Of a DNA stretch of 7,340 bases, positions 1 through 7,340 are shown one piece after another. The notes beneath the pieces are model-generated. The model was not told the origin of the DNA and made no database searches. It saw nothing but the letters and a program-made list of their open reading frames with translations. The position numbers and the translations under genes were made by a program. Origin of the DNA: Hyphomicrobiales bacterium (GTDB lineage Bacteria; Pseudomonadota; Alphaproteobacteria; Rhizobiales; Beijerinckiaceae); contig JAIXZF010000078.1 in the NCBI GenBank assembly GCA_027489835.1, forward strand, positions 1 through 7,340, given 5' to 3'. Numbering within the stretch: the first letter of the stretch is position 1; each line of letters opens with the position of its first letter.

Positions 1-27
1 CGATCTGTCATGGTCCGGCGAGATTAG

Positions 28-42
28 GACAGCATTGCTGTC
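28..42. repeat. Perfect inverted repeat, candidate operator
   Basis: GACAGC (28-33) and GCTGTC (37-42) are exact reverse complements separated by ATT, giving a 15-bp dyad. No T-run follows it, so it does not read as an intrinsic terminator for an upstream gene. Its place about 300 bp before gltB and its similarity to the dyad at 64-76 suggest a binding site for a dimeric regulator. Which regulator cannot be told from the sequence. Confidence 0.4.
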
Positions 43-63
43 GTAAAACGGGTTGGCAGTTCG

Positions 64-76
64 GACAGACCATGTC
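64..76. repeat. Second GACA/TGTC dyad, candidate operator
   Basis: GACA (64-67) and TGTC (73-76) form an inverted repeat with a 5-nt spacer. Both dyads are preceded by an extra G (GGACAG at 27-32 and 63-68). Their centres lie 35 bp apart, a little over three helical turns. The arms are only 4 bp, so taken alone this site is weak; the support comes from its pairing with the dyad at 28-42. Confidence 0.25.
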
Positions 77-117
77 GCTTCGCGTCATCATCCCGGCCTC
101 GACGGCCCCCAAACGCG

Positions 118-144
118 CCGACCGCAAAACGGTCGGGGCGACCG
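118..144 (+). other. Leader stem-loop with two alternative pairings
   Basis: CCGACCG (118-124) can pair perfectly with CGGTCGG (130-136) across the loop CAAAA. The same central segment, CGGTCG (130-135), can instead pair with CGACCG (139-144) across a GGG loop. The two helices exclude each other. The arrangement resembles an attenuator or riboregulator switch, but GC-rich DNA forms such pairings by chance and no U-tract follows either stem. Confidence 0.25.
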
Positions 145-320
145 GGCGCGACACGGCCTGAACGGGCCGGACGGCGCCCGCGGGAGACGCGAGGCGCGAC
201 GCAAGACAGCACCAAGCCCTCCTCCCGCAAGACACCGCAAGGCGGGTCCGTGAATTCGGACTCAACGCGCGGCCTGAACTGTGCAATGGCAACGCGCGCC
301 CGAAGCGGAGCGCAAGCGGT

Positions 321-327
321 GGAGGGG
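321..327 (+). promoter_or_regulatory. Ribosome binding site deciding the gltB start
   Basis: GGAGGGG lies six bases before the ATG at 334, a strong Shine-Dalgarno match at good spacing. The earlier in-frame candidates, GTG at 250 and ATG at 286, have no comparable upstream purine run. This is the main reason for starting GltB at 334. Confidence 0.8.
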
Positions 328-333
328 TTCACG

Positions 334-5034
<4,701 letters not shown>

Positions 5035-5039
5035 GGCCG

Positions 5040-5639
5040 ATGAAGCTCATCGGCATGCTGGACAGCCCTTTCGTGCGCCGGGTCGCCATTCTGCTGGCGG
5101 CGCGCGGCATAGACTTCACACACGAGTCCGTCTCGGTCTTTCGGCATATGGACCGTTTCGGCGCCGTGAACCCACTCTACAAGGCGCCGACGCTGGTTGC
5201 CGACGATGAGACGGTGCTGATGGATTCGAGCCTGATCCTGCACTGGGCCGAAGGCATCGCGGGGCAGAGCTTCCTGCCAGCGGAGATGGCTGCGCGCACG
5301 CGGGCGGCGCGGCTCGTGGCGCTGGGTCTGGTCGCCATGGAGAAGGCGGTTCAGATCGAGTATGAGCGCAAGCGCCCGGAAGCCGAGCGAAATGCTGCCT
5401 GGCAGGCGCGCATCACCGGCCAGCTTGCCACGGCCTGGGAGCTTATCGAGGCGGAGCTGGACGCGGAGCCGGCGAAGCCGCTTTCGCTGGAGGGCATAAC
5501 CGCTGTGGTGGCCTGGGGGTTCGGGCGGTTCGTGACGCCGGACCATGCGCCGCCAGAGCGTTTCGGGCGGCTTGCCGCCTATGCCGCACAAGCCGAAGCG
5601 CTGCCGGAATATCGGCCCTTTCCGGTCGATGCCGTCTGA
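5040..5639 (+). CDS. Glutathione S-transferase-like protein
   Basis: The product is a 199-aa soluble protein with the two-domain cytosolic GST layout. The N-terminal thioredoxin-like domain (about 1-78) opens with MKLIGMLDSPFVRR, in which Ser9 sits where the glutathione-activating residue is expected. It continues with the cis-proline at Pro50 (KAPTLV) and Asp62-Ser63, the usual gamma-glutamyl contact. An all-helical C-terminal domain (about 85-199) follows. From memory the N-terminus resembles E. coli YibF-type GSTs; the substrate is unknown and could be an electrophile, a peroxide or none. It starts at ATG 5040, five bases after the gltB stop, and lies before gltD, so it is probably expressed with the glutamate synthase operon. 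Codon usage is softer than in its neighbours: by hand count 38 of 199 codons end in A or T (GC3 about 81%) against 41 of 474 in gltD (about 91%), with two ATA codons at 5109 and 5496. That may mean weaker selection or later insertion. The GTG at 5031 would add three residues. Confidence 0.88.
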   Translation: MKLIGMLDSPFVRRVAILLAARGIDFTHESVSVFRHMDRFGAVNPLYKAPTLVADDETVLMDSSLILHWAEGIAGQSFLPAEMAARTRAARLVALGLVAMEKAVQIEYERKRPEAERNAAWQARITGQLATAWELIEAELDAEPAKPLSLEGITAVVAWGFGRFVTPDHAPPERFGRLAAYAAQAEALPEYRPFPVDAV

Positions 5640-5646
5640 GACAAGG

Positions 5647-5666
5647 GGCGCTGCTGCAGCGGCGCC
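5647..5666 (+). other. Hairpin just after the GST gene
   Basis: GGCGCTGC (5647-5654) pairs with GCGGCGCC (5659-5666) around a TGCA loop, giving eight base pairs including one G-U. AAAGGAATGC follows instead of a T-run, so it is not a canonical intrinsic terminator. It could mark an RNA processing or 3'-end protecting site inside the operon transcript. Confidence 0.4.
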
Positions 5667-5680
5667 AAAGGAATGCAAGG

Positions 5681-5703
5681 TGCCGGCCGCCATTGCGGCG
5701 GCA
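5681..5703 (+). other. Hairpin next to the gltD ribosome binding site
   Basis: TGCC (5681-5684) pairs with GGCA (5700-5703) and GCCGC (5686-5690) with GCGGC (5695-5699), with one bulged G at 5685 and a CATT loop. The nine-pair, GC-rich stem ends two bases before GGAG at 5706, so it could affect ribosome access to gltD. There is no T-run after it. Confidence 0.4.
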
Positions 5704-5705
5704 AC

Positions 5706-5718
5706 GGAGCGGGTGGGA
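5706..5718 (+). promoter_or_regulatory. gltD ribosome binding region
   Basis: A purine-rich stretch holds GGAG at 5706-5709 (13 bases from ATG 5723, rather far) and GGTGGGA at 5712-5718 (4 bases away, rather near). Neither has ideal spacing, but either supports ATG 5723 over the in-frame TTG at 5693, which falls in the hairpin loop at 5691-5694. Confidence 0.45.
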
Positions 5719-5722
5719 CACA

Positions 5723-7147
5723 ATGGGTAAGGTCACGGGATTTCTCGAATTCGACCGGCAGGAGCAGAAGTATCAGCTCGCGGGCGACCGGGTGCGGCAT
5801 TTCCGCGAGTTCACGCTGCCGCTCGAGGAGCATGACCTCAAGAAGCAGGCGGCGCGCTGCATGGATTGCGGCATCCCCTACTGCCATGGACCGACCGGCT
5901 GCCCGGTGATGAACCAGATCCCGGACTGGAATGACCTCGTCTATTCCGGACGCTGGGAGGAGGCCGCGCGCGACCTGCACTCCACCAACAACTTCCCCGA
6001 GTTCACGGGCCGCATCTGCCCGGCGCCCTGCGAGGAAGCCTGCACGCTCAACCTCGAGAACGCGCCCGTCACGATCAAGACCATCGAGCAGGCCATCGCC
6101 GACAAGGCCTGGGAGAATGGCTGGATCACGCCGCAGCTCCCCGAGCGCAAGACGGGCAAGCGCGTGGCCATCATCGGCTCGGGCCCGGCCGGCCTCGCCG
6201 CGGCCCAGCAGCTCGCCCGCGTCGGCCATGACGTGCATGTCTTCGAGCGCGAGCCCCGGGCAGGCGGCCTGCTGCGCTACGGCATTCCCGACTTCAAGAT
6301 GGAGAAGCACCACATCGACCGGCGCACGGCGCAGATGGAGGCCGAGGGCGTCACCTTCCACTACGGTGTCAACATCGGCGTCAACAAGCCCTTCGCCGAG
6401 CTGAGCGCCGCGTTCGACGCCGTGCTGATGGCCGGTGGGGCCGAGTGGCCGCGCGACCCGGAACTGCCGGGCTCCGATCTGTCAGGCGTGCATTTCGCGA
6501 TGCCCTTCCTCACCCAGTCCAACCGCCGTGTGAACGGCGAGGACATTTCGGGCGAGGCGCCCATCGTCGCCTCCGGCAAGCATGTCGTGGTGATCGGCGG
6601 CGGCGACACGGCGTCCGACTGCATCGGCACGTCTTTCAGGCAAGGCGCGCTGCAGGTCACGCAGCTCGACATTCGCCCCAAGCCGCCGGCCATCGAGGAC
6701 AAGCTGATGGTGTGGCCCTACTGGCCGACCAAGATGCGCACCTCCTCCTCGCAGGCCGAGGGCGCCGAGCGCGAGTTCCAGGCCGCGACGCTGCGCATCG
6801 AGGGCAAGAACGGACGCGCCACCGGCGTGGTCTGCGCCCGGGTGGACGAGAAGCGCCAGCCCATCCCCGGCACCGAATTCGTCATCAGGGCCGATCTGGT
6901 CTTCCTCGCCATCGGCTTCGCCGGCTCGGTCGTGGAGGGCATGATCGCCGATGCGAAGGTGGTGATCGACAAGCGCCGCAACGTCGTGGCGGACGATGTC
7001 GCCTACCGCACCAGCCAGGACAAGGTGTTCGTGGCCGGCGACATGCGGCGGGGCCAGTCGCTCGTGGTCTGGGCCATCCGCGAAGGGCGCCAGGCTGCGC
7101 ATTCGATCGACACATTCCTGATGGGCACGACCACACTGCCGCGCTGA
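5723..7147 (+). CDS. gltD: Glutamate synthase (NADPH) small (beta) subunit
   Basis: This 474-aa flavoprotein oxidises NADPH and passes electrons through FAD and 4Fe-4S clusters to the FMN/3Fe-4S centre of GltB. The N-terminal cluster domain carries Cys46, Cys49, Cys54 and Cys60 (C-x2-C-x4-C-x5-C) and a second set, Cys99, Cys103 and Cys107 (CPAPCEEAC). The FAD-binding Rossmann motif GSGPAG is at 152-157, within a segment starting KRVAIIGSG. The NADPH-binding motif GGGDTAS is at 292-298. The C-terminal FAD motif VFVAGDMRRGQS includes Gly439-Asp440. The start at ATG 5723 gives MGKVTGFLEF, the usual GltD N-terminus; an in-frame TTG at 5693 would add ten residues with no family support. Length is close to the E. 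coli subunit. It lies 83 bp downstream of the GST gene on the same strand, most likely in the gltB operon, with a possible internal control point in the hairpin-rich gap. No damaged motif was seen. Confidence 0.97.
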   Translation: MGKVTGFLEFDRQEQKYQLAGDRVRHFREFTLPLEEHDLKKQAARCMDCGIPYCHGPTGCPVMNQIPDWNDLVYSGRWEEAARDLHSTNNFPEFTGRICPAPCEEACTLNLENAPVTIKTIEQAIADKAWENGWITPQLPERKTGKRVAIIGSGPAGLAAAQQLARVGHDVHVFEREPRAGGLLRYGIPDFKMEKHHIDRRTAQMEAEGVTFHYGVNIGVNKPFAELSAAFDAVLMAGGAEWPRDPELPGSDLSGVHFAMPFLTQSNRRVNGEDISGEAPIVASGKHVVVIGGGDTASDCIGTSFRQGALQVTQLDIRPKPPAIEDKLMVWPYWPTKMRTSSSQAEGAEREFQAATLRIEGKNGRATGVVCARVDEKRQPIPGTEFVIRADLVFLAIGFAGSVVEGMIADAKVVIDKRRNVVADDVAYRTSQDKVFVAGDMRRGQSLVVWAIREGRQAAHSIDTFLMGTTTLPR

Positions 7148-7159
7148 GGCCAGCGCGGC
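7138..7159. terminator. Hairpin over the gltD stop, possible terminator
   Basis: GCCGCGCTG (7138-7146) and CAGCGCGGC (7151-7159) are perfect reverse complements around a 4-nt AGGC loop. The stem includes the gltD stop codon and fills most of the gap to the convergent gene. No T-run follows on either strand, so it is not a standard intrinsic terminator. It may still end or protect transcripts from both directions. Confidence 0.45.
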
Positions 7160-7163
7160 CCGT

Positions 7164-7340
7164 TCAGGGGCTGCGGGGCCAGCGGAAATCGTCGGCCCTG
7201 CCCGGGACCGGCGCGGGGGCCCGGCCTTCGCCGAAGACCCGTTCGAGCTCCGGCGGCTGCCCTGCCCTGATCGAGGCCAGCATCGGGGCCAGCGCCCCAC
7301 CTGCCGCCAGGGCCGGCCCGGTCAGGGGCATGACGGGTCC
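7164..7340 (-). CDS. C-terminal 58 aa of an unidentified convergent gene (partial)
   Basis: On the minus strand a frame is open from the window edge to TGA (plus-strand 7164-7166). It encodes 58 residues that include LAPMLASIRAGQPPELERVF and end in DDFRWPRSP. By hand count, GC at codon positions 1, 2 and 3 is about 81, 67 and 88%, the pattern expected of real coding sequence in a high-GC genome. The true start lies outside the window; an internal ATG exists (plus-strand 7329-7331) but the frame stays open beyond it. The gene converges on gltD with 16 bp between the two stops. The visible tail is alanine-, glycine- and proline-rich, has no catalytic motif I recognise, and is not enough to assign a family. 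It could be a chance open frame, since 58 codons is short for GC-rich DNA. Confidence 0.55.
   Translation of the reverse strand, partial: GPVMPLTGPALAAGGALAPMLASIRAGQPPELERVFGEGRAPAPVPGRADDFRWPRSP

Larger units (their letters stand above)
1..333 (+). promoter_or_regulatory. gltB upstream/leader region, no confirmed gene
   Basis: These 333 bp before the chosen gltB start hold no gene I can support. The first 80 bp are less GC-rich and contain two inverted repeats with GACA/TGTC arms (28-42 and 64-76), which is where a promoter and regulator site would be expected. From about 110 on the sequence is very GC-rich, with stem-loops around 118-144 and a 9-bp direct repeat, CGCAAGACA, at 200-208 and 226-234. 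A short ORF, 72-161 (29 codons, ATG to TGA), is possible but unproven. I could not place a convincing sigma-70 or sigma-54 promoter: TTGGCA at 53-58 resembles a -35 box but has no good -10 partner. The upstream gene is outside the window. Confidence 0.5.

Noticed and set aside
53..81. Sigma-70 or sigma-54 promoter at TTGGCA (53-58)
   Set aside because: No acceptable -10 box lies 16-18 bp downstream, and the GG at 55-56 is not followed by GC at the spacing a sigma-54 promoter needs.
53..253. 66-codon + strand frame before gltB
   Set aside because: It starts at TTG with no clear ribosome binding site, and its Arg/Pro/Gly-rich translation is what GC-rich non-coding DNA gives.
5693..5722. TTG start giving GltD ten more residues
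   Set aside because: The TTG lies in the loop of the 5681-5703 hairpin with no suitable ribosome binding site, and GltD homologues begin at MGKVTGF, encoded from 5723.
5579..6361. 260-codon minus-strand frame over the end of the GST gene and the start of gltD
   Set aside because: It is the shadow of two real genes and the hairpin gap, with no recognisable domain and no ribosome binding site seen.
6482..7300. 272-codon minus-strand frame over gltD and the 3' region
   Set aside because: It lies antisense to gltD, begins with an Arg/Ser/Pro-rich stretch with no family resemblance, and is in a different frame from the better-supported convergent frame ending at 7164.

Overview
The window carries the NADPH-dependent glutamate synthase (GOGAT) locus of a high-GC bacterium. 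Reading left to right on the + strand: a leader/promoter region of about 330 bp, gltB (large subunit, 334-5034), a small glutathione S-transferase-like gene (5040-5639), an 83-bp gap with two hairpins, and gltD (small subunit, 5723-7147). A strong hairpin straddles the gltD stop codon. The last 177 bp look like the 3' end of a convergent minus-strand gene of unknown function. No RNA gene, insertion sequence, CRISPR array or attachment site was seen.

The likely source is an alphaproteobacterium, perhaps of the Hyphomicrobiales (Rhizobiales). The grounds are the very high third-position GC (about 91% in gltD by hand count) and the alphaproteobacterial look of both subunits, including a cleavable propeptide ahead of the GltB nucleophile Cys and a C-x2-C-x4-C-x5-C cluster motif in GltD. 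This is recognition from memory; no search was run.

GltB and GltD together make two glutamates from glutamine and 2-oxoglutarate. GltB hydrolyses glutamine, channels the ammonia and makes glutamate at its FMN/3Fe-4S site. GltD takes electrons from NADPH through FAD and 4Fe-4S clusters. All the catalytic and cofactor motifs I looked for are intact, so this is an ordinary, apparently functional GOGAT.

The main departure from a textbook locus is the GST-like gene set tightly between gltB and gltD. It starts 5 bp after the gltB stop and has a less GC-biased codon usage. Secondary observations are paired GACA/TGTC dyads and alternative stem-loops in the gltB leader, a possible 29-codon upstream ORF, and the two hairpins before the gltD ribosome binding site. 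I see no convincing undescribed multi-gene system here.
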